From NCBI RefSeq assembly GCF_024298965.1, contig NZ_CP085193.1, forward strand, positions 8,060,001 to 8,124,000: DNA of 64,000 nt. The letters are read 5' to 3'. A program made the translations under genes and the position numbers. This stretch comes from Streptomyces rapamycinicus NRRL 5491 (GTDB taxonomy: Bacteria; Actinomycetota; Actinomycetes; Streptomycetales; Streptomycetaceae). Below are positions 51,033 to 60,248 of the stretch, one piece after another. Positions within the stretch are counted from its first letter, which is position 1. Each line of letters opens with the position of its first letter. The notes below the pieces were generated by a model that was given only the letters and a program-made list of their open reading frames with translations, ran no database searches and was not told the DNA's origin.

Positions 51033-52031
51033 TTACAGCTCCGCCAGCAGCTCGGCCTTCTTCGCGCTGAACTCGTCGTCGGTCAGCAGCCCGGCCGTGT
51101 GCAGCTCGCCCAGATGACGGATGCGCTCGGCGATGTCGGCGGGGTCGCGGCGCGGGGCGGCGGCCCGGTTCGGCGCCGGGGCGCCCTCGGCGCACGGTAC
51201 GGGGGAGGAGGCCCGTATGGCCTCCAGGACGGCCGCGGCGAACGGCAGCGACTGGTGGACGAGGCCGTAGCCCATCCCGAACACGACGGCCGCCGGGTCC
51301 CGGTCGGGGCGGTCGGCGGGCTGGTCCTCGGCGGAGCGCCGCAGCAGCCGCAGATAGCCGTGGCCACCGCCCTTGGGGCTGACCCTGCCGGTGCCGTTCC
51401 TGGCCGTGCCGTCCTTGGCGGAACCCCCTTTGGCTCCACCGGCCTTGGCGGCGCCCTCCCTGGGGGCGGTGGCCGCCGAGCCGCGGCTCTCCGGCGAACG
51501 CCACTCCACACCGGTGAGTTCGTCGATCCGGAAGCGCTGGTCCCCGACCTTCCACTTCTCCGAGGAGGCGCCGGTCCAGAACCAGCGGAAGGAGATGGCC
51601 TTGCCGTCGAAGGACGCCTTGCCGTCGTACGCCTTGAAGGACAGCGGCGGCGGGGGCACGGTCACCAGATGCGCCTCGGCCGCGGTGTCCGCCTCGGGGC
51701 CCAGGGACTCGCGTATCCGCTCGGCGTAGTAGTCGGCGAGGGTCTCCCGCTCGGCGGGCAGCACCAGGCGGTACGGGTCGTACGCCTCCTTGAGCTGGCC
51801 GTCGGCGGCGTCCATCAGCGGGTCGGCGCCCGGTCTGGGCACGGCGCGCAGCACCACCGTTCCGCGTTTGCCCACGGCGAGCTCCACCCCGGACAGCGCC
51901 TCGAAGGGGATGCGGCGTTCGCCGAGCGCCTGAAGCAGCTTCGGCGTGCGGATCCCCCGTTCGAAGCGGATGAGCATGGAGTCGGTGTCGAACTCCCAGA
52001 CGGTCTGAAAACCGGCCAGCACATCACCCAT
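51033..52031 (-). CDS. DUF4429/SHOCT domain protein
   Basis: 332 residues. Two DUF4429 (PH-like) modules, about 1-110 (GDVLAGFQTVWEFDTDSML; FERGIRTPKLLQALGERRIP) and about 130-235, with an Ala/Gly/Lys-rich insert (near 175-205). A C-terminal SHOCT helix pair: IRHLGELHTAGLLTDDEFSAKKAELL. These domains often mediate protein or membrane association; no enzymatic motif. ATG 52031 matches relatives (MGDVLAG); 52040 is possible. First gene of the operon with the two-component system. Confidence 0.8.
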   Translation of the reverse strand: MGDVLAGFQTVWEFDTDSMLIRFERGIRTPKLLQALGERRIPFEALSGVELAVGKRGTVVLRAVPRPGADPLMDAADGQLKEAYDPYRLVLPAERETLADYYAERIRESLGPEADTAAEAHLVTVPPPPLSFKAYDGKASFDGKAISFRWFWTGASSEKWKVGDQRFRIDELTGVEWRSPESRGSAATAPREGAAKAGGAKGGSAKDGTARNGTGRVSPKGGGHGYLRLLRRSAEDQPADRPDRDPAAVVFGMGYGLVHQSLPFAAAVLEAIRASSPVPCAEGAPAPNRAAAPRRDPADIAERIRHLGELHTAGLLTDDEFSAKKAELLAEL

Positions 52032-52116
52032 GCGGCTCATCGTATGCGGCGGTGGCCCGCCCGTCCCCCTTTGAGGCTACGCGCGTCACTAGAGTTTCCG
52101 GTGTTTATGCCGGGCG

Positions 52117-53322
52117 TCAGCGTAGCCCCGCGGTGCAGTCGTCGCCGTCGCCGCAGCTCACGGACTGGACAGCACCGATTCCCACCCGCGCGAAGTTGTC
52201 CAGGCTGGTCGTGCCCGGTTCGAAGTATCCGGCGTGTCCATCCGCCCCGTCCGCGGCCAGCACCCGGGCGCCGAAGCCGGAGGAGACCGGGTCCGCGCCG
52301 TGGCCGAGCCCGCCGAACTCCAGATGCGGAATGTCCTCGATCCAGTCGCCGGAGTCGCGCATCGCCCACACGCGGGCGCTGGTGCCCAGGTCGGAGACAT
52401 GGCCGGCGCGCATCCCGGGGCTGCCGGCCACCGCGATATCGGTGACCTTGGGCGGCAGATCGCGCGCGGCGACTCCGCACACCACCGAGCCGTAGCTGTG
52501 GCACATCAGCGACACCCGGGAGAGCGCGGGCAGCGCGTTCACCAGCGCGCGCAGCCGCACCGCGCCCTGGGCGGCCAGCTTCCCGGTGGCCGCGTCCATG
52601 CCGATCCCGGCCGGGGAGGTGTAGTCGGCCCAGGCGATGACGGCCGTCTTGGTGTGCGGGGCGTCGGCCCGCTCGTTGTCGTAGAGCGCGCGGGCCATGC
52701 CGACCGTGGCGGTGTACGGGCGCCCGGTCTTCTGGAACGTCAGGATGTCGGTGTCCACGCCCGGCACCACGATCGAGACCCGGTTGGCGTGGGCGAGGTC
52801 GCCGAAGACCTCGGCGGCCCGGCCGGCGCCCGAGGGATCGAACGAGAGGATCTGCCGCCCGGTGCCCAGCAGGTCCTCGTAGCGGTGCATCCGGCGTGTC
52901 GCGTCCGAGCGGCCCATCGGGGTGAGCCGGGTGTCGTGCATCCGCTTGCGCTCATCGGCGCGCGCCTTGAACAGGGCGACGCGGTTGGCGCGGTAGCGCA
53001 GGGTCACCGGCGCGCCGTTGAGATTGCCCACGGCCAGCGGATAGCGCCGCACCACCCGGTTGGTCTGGGTCTTGGTGAGGGAGTCGAACCAGCGGCCGAG
53101 GGCGCGCGGCGAGCCGTACGGGTCGGGCAGCGCGCGGCCGCCGAGCGATCCGTGGCGCCAGGCGTCCATGGACGCGGAGAGCGCGTCCGGGGCTCCTCTG
53201 TGGCTCCGTACGGCCGTCCAGCCGGTCGTGGCGAGGAGGACGAAGACCACCGCCAGCGCGAGCAGGGCGCGCCAGGCGGTGGAACCGGGGGAGGGGGAGC
53301 CGAGCTCCGAGAAGGAAGTCAC
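52117..53322 (-). CDS. DUF1023 alpha/beta hydrolase, signal-anchored (paralogue 2)
   Basis: 401 residues, GTG start with AGGGTG upstream. A hydrophobic segment (about 17-38, LLALAVVFVLLATTGW) is followed by the hydrolase domain: ALPDPYGSPRALGRWFDSL, FDPSGAGRAAEVFGDLA, nucleophile elbow MCHSYGSVVCG, GSPGMRAGHV and GLGHGADPVSSGFGARV. It ends in a Cys-pair tail CGDGDDCTAG, as does paralogue 1. Both are exported; together they flank the kinase operon. Upstream in-frame starts to 53361 add a non-family leader. Confidence 0.82.
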   Translation of the reverse strand: MTSFSELGSPSPGSTAWRALLALAVVFVLLATTGWTAVRSHRGAPDALSASMDAWRHGSLGGRALPDPYGSPRALGRWFDSLTKTQTNRVVRRYPLAVGNLNGAPVTLRYRANRVALFKARADERKRMHDTRLTPMGRSDATRRMHRYEDLLGTGRQILSFDPSGAGRAAEVFGDLAHANRVSIVVPGVDTDILTFQKTGRPYTATVGMARALYDNERADAPHTKTAVIAWADYTSPAGIGMDAATGKLAAQGAVRLRALVNALPALSRVSLMCHSYGSVVCGVAARDLPPKVTDIAVAGSPGMRAGHVSDLGTSARVWAMRDSGDWIEDIPHLEFGGLGHGADPVSSGFGARVLAADGADGHAGYFEPGTTSLDNFARVGIGAVQSVSCGDGDDCTAGLR

Positions 53323-53422
53323 CGCGGGACACCCTAGGAGAAGCGCGGCGCTGCATGCCAAATCCCGTGATTCATATCACGTTTAAAAGTGGGAATGCGC
53401 GGGAGCTATGTCGGAATTGATG

Positions 53423-54088
53423 CTACTTATCCCATTTTCCGGCAAGGGTGGGACCCACGTAATCAAGATGGAACGCGGTGAGGTCTCGCAATGTGACGAC
53501 GCTGTCCTCCTCACCCTCGGTCCACAGCTTCCCGGCCACCCGGATCACCCCGCCGAACATCGCGACCACCAGCCGCGGCCGCGGATCGGCGTCGATGTCC
53601 AGCTCCTCGCGGCGGGCGATCTCGCGCGCCAGCCGCTCCTCCATCTCCGCGGTGCGGCGCAGATGGACCGCGAGCAGGCTCGGCGTGGACTCGATCACCC
53701 GGTACATCCGCATATGGAGCTCGGGCGACACCAGCTGCTCGATGGCCTCTCCGATGTTCCCCCAGGCGTCGAGGATCGCGCCGCGCAGCGCGGCCAGTGG
53801 CGCCTCGCCCGCGGGGCGTCCGCACAGGGCGGCGAAGAAGTGGCACTCGGCCGCCTCCTGGCTCGCGAAGGCGACCTCCTCCTTGTTGGCGAAGTACCGG
53901 AAGAAGGTGCGCTGGGAGACCTCGACCGCCTCGGCGATCTCGTCGACCGTCGTCCGCTCGTATCCCTGACGGGTGAACAACTCCAGTGCGGAGCGCACCA
54001 GGGCGCTCCGCGTCCGCCGCTTCTTGCGCTCGCGCAGCCCGGCCGGTGGTGGCGTCGTCGTGCCCGCCACTGCCTCGTCCGTCGTCAC
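53423..54088 (-). CDS. TetR-family regulator, divergent from MFS exporter
   Basis: 221 residues. HTH near 28-72 (RSALVRSALELFTRQGYERT, then VEVSQRTFFRYFANKEEV), a strongly basic pre-helix (LRERKKRRTR), and a C-terminal ligand-binding domain. It diverges from the DHA2 exporter at 54216; a TGTCAG-ACG-CTGACA palindrome in the exporter promoter is the probable operator. It would repress until a toxic ligand binds. Confidence 0.9.
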   Translation of the reverse strand: MTTDEAVAGTTTPPPAGLRERKKRRTRSALVRSALELFTRQGYERTTVDEIAEAVEVSQRTFFRYFANKEEVAFASQEAAECHFFAALCGRPAGEAPLAALRGAILDAWGNIGEAIEQLVSPELHMRMYRVIESTPSLLAVHLRRTAEMEERLAREIARREELDIDADPRPRLVVAMFGGVIRVAGKLWTEGEEDSVVTLRDLTAFHLDYVGPTLAGKWDK

Positions 54089-54179
54089 CTATCGGCTCGC
54101 TTTCTACCGGTGTGGGGCCGCGTCGCGGCTGCTCAGGATACCTGTGACCAAAACGTCAGTTACCGGCGGATGAATCGGT

Positions 54180-54209
54180 TTGTCAATTGTCAGACGCTGA
54201 CATTAGCCT
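54180..54209 (+). promoter_or_regulatory. Exporter promoter with TetR operator in its spacer
   Basis: -35 TTGTCA (54180-54185), 18-bp spacer, -10 TAGCCT (54204-54209). The spacer carries the perfect palindrome TGTCAG-ACG-CTGACA (54188-54202). The start codon at 54216 is only 6 bp after the -10, so the transcript probably starts at or within a base or two of the ATG (leaderless). Confidence 0.6.
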
Positions 54210-54215
54210 CCGGTC

Positions 54216-55817
54216 ATGACCTCTTCGACCACCGTCGCCGATTCGGCGTCGGAACCTCCCATAGCCGATGCCCCGAAGGGGCTTCGGGGTCATCCATGGC
54301 TGACGCTTCTCACCGTCGCCCTCGGTGTGACGATGGTCGCCCTCGACGGCACGATCGTCGCCATCGCCAATCCGGCCATTCAGAAAGACCTCGGCGCCTC
54401 GCTCGCCGATGTGCAGTGGATCACCAATGGCTATCTGCTGGCCCTCGCCGTCGCGCTGATCACGGCGGGCAAGCTGGGTGACCGCTTCGGCCACCGGCAG
54501 ACCTTCCTCATCGGCGTCGTCGGCTTCGCCATCTCCTCGGCCGCCATCGGCTTCTCCGGCGAGGTGTCGCTCGTCGTGGCGTTCCGGGTGCTGCAGGGCC
54601 TGTGCGGCGCGCTGCTGATGCCCGCGGCGCTCGGGCTGCTGCGCGCCACCTTCCCGGCCGAGAAGCTCAACATGGCCATCGGCATCTGGGGCGCGGTGAT
54701 CGGCGCCTCGACCGCCGCCGGGCCCATCGTCGGCGGACTGCTCGTCGAGCACGTCAACTGGCAGTCGGTCTTCTTCATCAACGCGCCCGTCGGCGTGCTG
54801 GCCATGGTCCTCGGCCTGCTGCTCCTGGTGGACCACCGCGCGGAGAAGGCCCCGCGGTCCTTCGACATCCCCGGCATCGTGCTGCTGTCCGGTGCGATGT
54901 TCTGCCTCATCTGGGCGCTCATCAACGCCGCCGACTGGCACTGGACCGACCAGCGCACGCTGCTCTTCCTGGGCCTGGCGGCGGTCTGCTTCGGCGTTTT
55001 CGTCTTCTGGGAGAACCGGACGGCGGAGCCGCTGCTGCCGCTCAGCATGTTCCGCTCGGTGCCGCTGAGCGCGGGCACCGTGCTGATGCTGCTGATGGCC
55101 TTCGGCTTCATGGGCGGGCTGTTCTTCGTCACCTTCTATCTGCAGAACGTGCACGGGATGAGCCCCGTCGACAGCGGGCTGCGGCTGCTGCCGCTCACCG
55201 CGATGATGATCGTCGCCTCGCCGCTGGCCGGAGCGCTGATCACCAAGTTCGGGCCGCGGACGCCGCTGGTGGTCGCCATGGCGATCACTGCCGTGGCGAT
55301 GTTCGGCATGTCCCGGCTGGACGTGGACAGCGGCGGTGTGGAGATGGCCGTGTGGTTCGCCCTGCTGGGCCTCGGCCTCGGCCCGGTCATGGTCGGCGCC
55401 ACGGAGGTCATCGTCGGCAACGCCCCGATCCAGCACGCCGGTGTCGCCGGCGGCCTCCAGCAGGCCGCGATGCAGGTCGGCGGCAGCCTCGGTACGGCCG
55501 TCCTGGGCGCGGTCATGGCGGGCCGGGTGGACAGCGCGCTGCCGGACAAGTGGGCCGGCGCCGGGCTGCCGCCGATGCCCGAGGGCGCGGAGTCCAAGGC
55601 GTCGGACGCGGTCGAGGTCGGCATCGCCCCGGTCCCCAAGGGCACTCCGCCGGAGGTCGCGGGCAAGATCACGGCCGTCGCGCATGACACCTTCGTGTCA
55701 GGGATGGGGCTCGCCTTCACGGTGGCCGCCGTCGTCTCGGCGGTCGCGGCCCTGGTGGCGGCCTTCACCAAGCGCGGTGAGAACGCGGAGGCGTCCGGGG
55801 GCGCCGTCCACATCTGA
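54216..55817 (+). CDS. MFS drug exporter, DHA2 (14-TMS, EmrB/QacA) family
   Basis: 533 residues with about 14 membrane segments and a cytosolic N-tail (1-27). Motifs: A-type GKLGDRFGHRQTFL after segment 2, LDGTIVAIANPAI in segment 1 (motif D1), and GAVIGASTAAGPIVGGLL in segment 5 (motif C, drug antiporters). It exports hydrophobic drugs or a metabolite against protons. No ribosome site; the promoter position implies a leaderless mRNA. The C-terminal extracytoplasmic loop (near 435-480) is rich in Pro/Gly/Lys. The gene ends at a clear terminator. Confidence 0.93.
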   Translation: MTSSTTVADSASEPPIADAPKGLRGHPWLTLLTVALGVTMVALDGTIVAIANPAIQKDLGASLADVQWITNGYLLALAVALITAGKLGDRFGHRQTFLIGVVGFAISSAAIGFSGEVSLVVAFRVLQGLCGALLMPAALGLLRATFPAEKLNMAIGIWGAVIGASTAAGPIVGGLLVEHVNWQSVFFINAPVGVLAMVLGLLLLVDHRAEKAPRSFDIPGIVLLSGAMFCLIWALINAADWHWTDQRTLLFLGLAAVCFGVFVFWENRTAEPLLPLSMFRSVPLSAGTVLMLLMAFGFMGGLFFVTFYLQNVHGMSPVDSGLRLLPLTAMMIVASPLAGALITKFGPRTPLVVAMAITAVAMFGMSRLDVDSGGVEMAVWFALLGLGLGPVMVGATEVIVGNAPIQHAGVAGGLQQAAMQVGGSLGTAVLGAVMAGRVDSALPDKWAGAGLPPMPEGAESKASDAVEVGIAPVPKGTPPEVAGKITAVAHDTFVSGMGLAFTVAAVVSAVAALVAAFTKRGENAEASGGAVHI

Positions 55818-55871
55818 CCCCTCGCGGTCAACCCCCTATCAGGGTGGACCTTGATCGACCCCATGGTGGCG

Positions 55872-55903
55872 AACGGGAGCCGGCGGACAGGCTGGCTCCC
55901 GTT
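55872..55903 (+). terminator. Terminator after the DHA2 exporter
   Basis: AACGGGAGCC (55872-55881) pairs with GGCTCCCGTT (55894-55903), perfect 10-bp arms with a 12-nt loop, followed by CTGTTCTTT. It is 54 bp after the stop. Confidence 0.8.
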
Positions 55904-55934
55904 CTGTTCTTTCCACACGGGGAGCGAAAGCGTT

Positions 55935-56321
55935 ATGCACAAGATCATTACGGCCGCCGTCCCGGCCCTGGCCCTCGCCGCCACCCTCACCGCCGCCCTC
56001 GCCCCGGCCGCGGCCGCGGCCCGGCCCGCCGCACCACCGCGGCTGGGGAACTGCGCCGCCGGGCAGCTGTGCCTGTGGCGGAGCGGCGGCTTCACGGGGG
56101 CGCGCCAGACCCATGAACTGGCCGACGTCGACATCGAAAGCTGTGTCCCCCTGCCGTCCGGCACCACCGCCGCGGCCCTGGCGAACCGCACGGGCCGCCC
56201 GGTGACGGCCTATCAGAGCCGCGAATGCGCCGAGACGGCCGAGTTCCACACCTACCCCACCGGCACGTGGGCCCCCGAAACCCCGTACCAGGTCCGCGCC
56301 TTCAAGATCTGGGAACGCTGA
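55935..56321 (+). CDS. Secreted peptidase inhibitor family I36-like protein
   Basis: 128 residues, GGGGAG site. Signal peptide (about 1-29, ending AAAAA). The mature protein resembles the I36/Streptomyces metalloproteinase inhibitor fold (beta-gamma crystallin-like): CAAGQLCLWRSGGFTGARQT, SCVPLPSG, VTAYQSRECAE, four cysteines that could give two disulphides. Likely an extracellular protease inhibitor or related crystallin-fold protein; activity not provable from sequence. Confidence 0.75.
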   Translation: MHKIITAAVPALALAATLTAALAPAAAAARPAAPPRLGNCAAGQLCLWRSGGFTGARQTHELADVDIESCVPLPSGTTAAALANRTGRPVTAYQSRECAETAEFHTYPTGTWAPETPYQVRAFKIWER

Positions 56322-56376
56322 CCGGCGGTCCGGGGCCCACACCGGGTCCCGCCGCCCGGGTGCGGGGCCGGGATGT

Positions 56377-56423
56377 TCCCCGACCCGCCCCTTCCCGAAC
56401 CAGGGGCTCCGCTCCTGGACCCC
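56377..56423. repeat. GC-rich intergenic palindromic repeat, copy G
   Basis: CCCCGACCCGCCCC, TTCCCGAACCAGGGGCTCC, GCTCCTGGACCCCG: same family as copies A to F. Confidence 0.75.
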
Positions 56424-56579
56424 GGGCGCCCTCCGGGCCTGTCCTCAAGCGTCCCGCCGGACGGCGGCGGGCGGTTCCGCCGCCGTCCGCGGTGCAGCCG
56501 ATCCGGCCGGCTCCACCGCCATCGGCGCCGCCGGAAGTGCCAGGCACGGCGCCTGGACCGGACCACCAAGCCCGACCCG

Positions 56580-56890
56580 GGCCCGACGCCCGGGGGTCCG
56601 GGGTTCCGTCGCCCGTGACCCGGGCGCCAGATCCGGGTCTGGCGCCCGGGGGCGAGATCCGGGGTCCGGGGCTGTGCCCTGGGGTCCGGGGGTCCGGGCC
56701 CGGGGTCCGGGGTCCGAGGCCCTGGGACCCGGGGGTCCGGGGTCCAAGGGTCCGGGGTCCGAGGCCGTGCCCTGGGATCCGGGGGCCTGGGGGCCTGGGG
56801 TCCGGGATTCGGGGTCTGGGTCCGGCTTGGGATCCGGGGGTCTGGGGTCCGGGGCCGTGTCCCGGGGGCTGGGGGTCCGGGGCGGAGCCC
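56580..56890. repeat. G-rich irregular array with GGGGTCC core
   Basis: More than a dozen close-packed GGGGTCC, GGGGGTCC or GGGGCC blocks on the + strand (for example 56671-56712 and 56731-56760), with loops of 2-8 nt. The G-runs fit the usual G-quadruplex pattern. The minus-strand ORFs across it encode only Pro/Gly/Arg-rich noise. Confidence 0.75.
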
Positions 56891-57047
56891 CCTGGACCCT
56901 GCGGTGGGGGGCGGGGGCGCCGCGCCCCCGCCCTCAACTACCCCCTGGCCCCAGGCGCCAGGGCCTCGGGGCACACGACGACGCGGGGCGGGCTGGAGGT
57001 GGATCTCCGGCCCGCCCCGCGTCACGGGTTGCTGCCGTCGTAGACGG

Positions 57048-59777
57048 CTACGCGTCGCCGCCTGCCGGGCCCGGGTCGGCGGCGGCCACGTCCAGGAGCT
57101 GGTAGCGGTCGATCGCCTGCTTGAGCGCCGAGCGGTCGATCTTGCCGTCGCGGGCCAGCTCCGTCAGGACGCCGAGCACGATCGACTCGGCGTCGATGTG
57201 GAAGAAGCGCCGCGCCGCGCCGCGGGTGTCGGCGAAGCCGAAGCCGTCCGCGCCCAGCGACTGGTACGTGCCGGGCACCCAGCGTGCGATCTGGTCGGGA
57301 ACCGCGCGCATCCAGTCGGAGACGGCCACCTTCGGGCCCTCCACGTCCGCGAGCTTCCGGGTGACGTACGGAACGCGCTGCTCCTCCTCCGGGTGGAGCA
57401 AATTGTGCTCCTCCACCTCGACGGCGTCCCGGCGCAGCTCGTTCCAGGACGTGGCCGACCAGACGTCCGCCTTGACGTTCCAGTCCTCGGCCAGGATGCG
57501 CTGGGCCTCGAGCGCCCACGGCACCGCGACACCGGAGGCGAGGATCTGTGCCGGTACGGAGCCCTTCTCGCCCTGCCGGTAGCGGTAGAGGCCCTTGAGG
57601 ATGCCCTCGCGGTCCACGTTGTCCGGCTCGGCCGGGTGCTGGATCGGCTCGTTGTAGACGGTGAGGTAGTAGAAGACGTCCTCACTGTTCTCGCCGTACA
57701 TCCGGCGCAGACCGTCCTGGACGATATGGGCGATCTCAAAGCCGAACGCCGGGTCGTACGCGACGACCGCCGGGTTGGTCGAGGCCAGCAGCTGGGAGTG
57801 GCCGTCCGCGTGCTGGAGGCCCTCACCGGTCAGGGTCGTACGACCGGCGGTCGCGCCCAGTACGAAGCCGCGTGCCAGCTGGTCGGCCATCTGCCAGAAC
57901 TGGTCACCGGTGCGCTGGAAGCCGAACATCGAGTAGAAGACGTAGACCGGGATCAGCGGCTCGCCATGGGTGGCGTACGCGGAGCCCGCCGCGATCAGCG
58001 AGGCCGTACAGCCCGCCTCGGAGATGCCGTCGTGCAGCATCTGGCCGGTCGGCGACTCCTTGTAGGCCAGCAGCAGCTCACGGTCGACCGACTCATACAT
58101 CTGGCCCAGCGGCGAGTAGATCTTCGCCGAGGGGAAGAGCGAGTCCATGCCGAAGGTGCGGTACTCGTCGGGCGCGATCGGCACGAACCGCTTGCCGATC
58201 TCCTTGTCCCGCATCAGGTCCTTCAGCAGCCGTACGAACGCCATGGTGGTGGCGATCTGCTGCTGACCGGTGCCCTTCTTCAGCGTGGCGTAGGTCTTGT
58301 CGCCCGGCAGCTGGAGCGGCTTGGCGCGCACGACACGGGTCGGCGCGTAGCCGCCCAGCGCCTTGCGGCGGTCGTGCATGTACTGGATCTCCTCCGAGTC
58401 CCGGCCCGGGTGGTAGTACGGCGGGAGGCCGGACTCCAGCTCCTTGTCCGGGATCGGCAGGTGCAGCCGGTCGCGGAAGCGCTTGAGGTCGTCGACCGTC
58501 AGCTTCTTCATCTGGTGGGTCGCGTTGCGGCCCTCGAAGTTCGGGCCGAGCGTCCAGCCCTTGACGGTCTGCGCGAGGATCACCGTCGGCTGGCCCTTGT
58601 GGGCCTTGGCCGCCGAGTACGCCGCGTAGATCTTCTTGTGGTCGTGACCGCCGCGGCCCAGGTGCAGGATCTGGTCGTCGGTCATGCCCTCGACCATCTT
58701 GCGCAGCCGCTGGTCGTCGCCGAAGAAGTGGTCGCGGATATAGGAGCCGGTCTCGGTCGCGTACGTCTGGAACTGACCGTCCGGCGTCGTGTTCAGCCGG
58801 TTGACCAGGATGCCGTCGCGGTCCTGCGCCAGCAGCGGGTCCCAGGTGCGGTCCCAGACCAGCTTGATCACGTTCCAGCCGGCGCCGCGGAACTGGGACT
58901 CCAGCTCCTGGATGATCTTGCCATTGCCGCGCACCGGGCCGTCGAGCCGCTGGAGGTTGCAGTTGACCACGAAGGTCAGGTTGTCCAGGCCCTCACGGGC
59001 GGCCAGGGAGAGCTGGCCGAGCGACTCCGGCTCGTCCATCTCGCCGTCGCCCAGGAACGCCCAGACGTGGGAGTTGGAGGTGTCGGCCACGCCGCGCGCC
59101 TCCATATAGCGGTTCATCCGCGCCTGGAAGATCGCGCCGAGCGGGCCCAGGCCCATGGAGACCGTCGGGAACTCCCAGAAGTCCGGCATCGACCGCGGGT
59201 GCGGGTAGCTGGACAGCGCGTGACCGAGCTTGGACTTCTCCTGACGGAATCCGTCCAGGTGGTCCTCGCTCAGCCGGTCGAGCAGGAAGGCACGGGCGTA
59301 GATGCCGGGGGACGCATGGCCCTGGAAGAAGATCTGGTCGCCGCTGTCGTGGTCCTTGCCGCGGAAGAAGTGGTTGAAGCCCACGTCGTACAGCGAGGCC
59401 GACGAGGCGAAGGTGGCGATGTGGCCACCGACCCCGATGCCCGGGCGCTGCGCCCGGGAGACCATCACGGCCGCGTTCCAGCGGGTCGCGTTGAGGACCT
59501 TGCGCTCGATCTCCTCGTTGCCGGGGAAGAACGGCTCGTCCTTGGTGGCGATGGTGTTGACGTAGTCCGTGCTGCGCATCTCGGGCACGGCGACGCGCTT
59601 CGCGCGGGCGCGCTCGATCAGGCGAAGCATCAGGTAGCGGGCACGTTCCCGGCCTCGCTCATCGACGGCTGCGTCGAGCGAGTCGAGCCATTCCTGGGTC
59701 TCTTCGGGATCGAAGTCCGGGACCTGGCTGGGAAGGCCGCCAATGATGATCGGGTTGCGATCGGATCCGGAAGCCAC
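57048..59777 (-). CDS. aceE: Pyruvate dehydrogenase E1 component, homodimeric type
   Basis: 909 residues. Thiamine-diphosphate enzyme that decarboxylates pyruvate and acetylates the lipoyl group of E2. N-terminal [20 protein letters not shown]; ThDP/Mg site [15 protein letters not shown] through [13 protein letters not shown]; the middle domain [12 protein letters not shown]; and the C-terminal domain [21 protein letters not shown] 59777 is chosen because GAAGGA lies 6-7 nt upstream and relatives start at ASGSDRNP; upstream in-frame starts (59816, 59852) lack a site. The gene stands alone with E2 elsewhere, as usual in actinobacteria. Confidence 0.95.
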   Translation of the reverse strand: MASGSDRNPIIIGGLPSQVPDFDPEETQEWLDSLDAAVDERGRERARYLMLRLIERARAKRVAVPEMRSTDYVNTIATKDEPFFPGNEEIERKVLNATRWNAAVMVSRAQRPGIGVGGHIATFASSASLYDVGFNHFFRGKDHDSGDQIFFQGHASPGIYARAFLLDRLSEDHLDGFRQEKSKLGHALSSYPHPRSMPDFWEFPTVSMGLGPLGAIFQARMNRYMEARGVADTSNSHVWAFLGDGEMDEPESLGQLSLAAREGLDNLTFVVNCNLQRLDGPVRGNGKIIQELESQFRGAGWNVIKLVWDRTWDPLLAQDRDGILVNRLNTTPDGQFQTYATETGSYIRDHFFGDDQRLRKMVEGMTDDQILHLGRGGHDHKKIYAAYSAAKAHKGQPTVILAQTVKGWTLGPNFEGRNATHQMKKLTVDDLKRFRDRLHLPIPDKELESGLPPYYHPGRDSEEIQYMHDRRKALGGYAPTRVVRAKPLQLPGDKTYATLKKGTGQQQIATTMAFVRLLKDLMRDKEIGKRFVPIAPDEYRTFGMDSLFPSAKIYSPLGQMYESVDRELLLAYKESPTGQMLHDGISEAGCTASLIAAGSAYATHGEPLIPVYVFYSMFGFQRTGDQFWQMADQLARGFVLGATAGRTTLTGEGLQHADGHSQLLASTNPAVVAYDPAFGFEIAHIVQDGLRRMYGENSEDVFYYLTVYNEPIQHPAEPDNVDREGILKGLYRYRQGEKGSVPAQILASGVAVPWALEAQRILAEDWNVKADVWSATSWNELRRDAVEVEEHNLLHPEEEQRVPYVTRKLADVEGPKVAVSDWMRAVPDQIARWVPGTYQSLGADGFGFADTRGAARRFFHIDAESIVLGVLTELARDGKIDRSALKQAIDRYQLLDVAAADPGPAGGDA

Positions 59778-60248
59778 GCTATTCCTTCGCTTTTCGGTCG
59801 TGCTGTGCACGGACATGGATTCGTGCTCTGCTGCTGTCGCGCCGCTCTCCATCGTGTACCTCGGGTACGGGATACGTCACCTCTACCCAGTGGTAACCAT
59901 CACCAGGCGAGACGGGCGCTTCGGCGGCCGTCTCACGCGCGACGGCCGAATCGCAACCTTACGCCCACGACCGGGGTCGTCTGCGTACGACCGTTCGGCA
60001 CGGGAGCGGCGTAGGGTGGCTAGACACACACGTAAGCCGGACATCCTCGGGCAATCCGGTCGGCCGCGCGCCGTTGCGTGCCGTTCCTCCATGATGGGAG
60101 TTGCGGCGACACGTCAACGTTTGGGCGGGATCGCTGGCCGGGTACTTGCGCGATCCGCCCGGCCCGTGTGGACTACGCCCAAGCCCTCGCGTACGCGCGC
60201 GGGGCGCACAGACTCGAAGAGTGAATGAAAGATGACAGGAGGCAATCC
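59778..60248. other. Gene-free divergent region between aceE and DUF3052
   Basis: 471 bp that must hold both promoters. I see no convincing gene: ORFs here lack ribosome sites and family likeness. A stem (60123-60160) lies in the DUF3052 leader. Otherwise no striking repeat. Confidence 0.5.
60123..60160 (+). promoter_or_regulatory. Stem-loop in the DUF3052 leader
   Basis: GGGCGGGATCGC (60123-60134) can pair with GCGATCCGCCC (60150-60160), one bulged G, loop about 15 nt, 89 bp before the start codon. No U-tract. It could be a leader structure or simply part of the promoter. Confidence 0.3.

Larger units (their letters stand above)
56322..57047. other. Gene-free stretch with a G-rich array
   Basis: 726 bp between the convergent I36 and aceE genes. 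It contains repeat copy G (56377-56423), about 170 bp of unremarkable GC-rich DNA, the G-rich array (56580-56890), a GGGGGCGGGGGCGCC-type hairpin at 56908-56935, and before 57047 an inverted pair GGCGGGCTGGAGG / CTCCGGCCCGCC (56987-57019), probably the aceE terminator. No gene is seen. Confidence 0.65.

Noticed and set aside
56904..60014. A 1036-residue plus-strand open frame opposite aceE
   Set aside because: It is the antisense shadow of a clearly conserved aceE gene, low complexity, with no motif of its own; typical of GC-rich genomes.
59778..60248. tRNA or small RNA gene in the aceE-DUF3052 gap
   Set aside because: No cloverleaf, T-loop or 3' acceptor pattern found; only one imperfect stem-loop.
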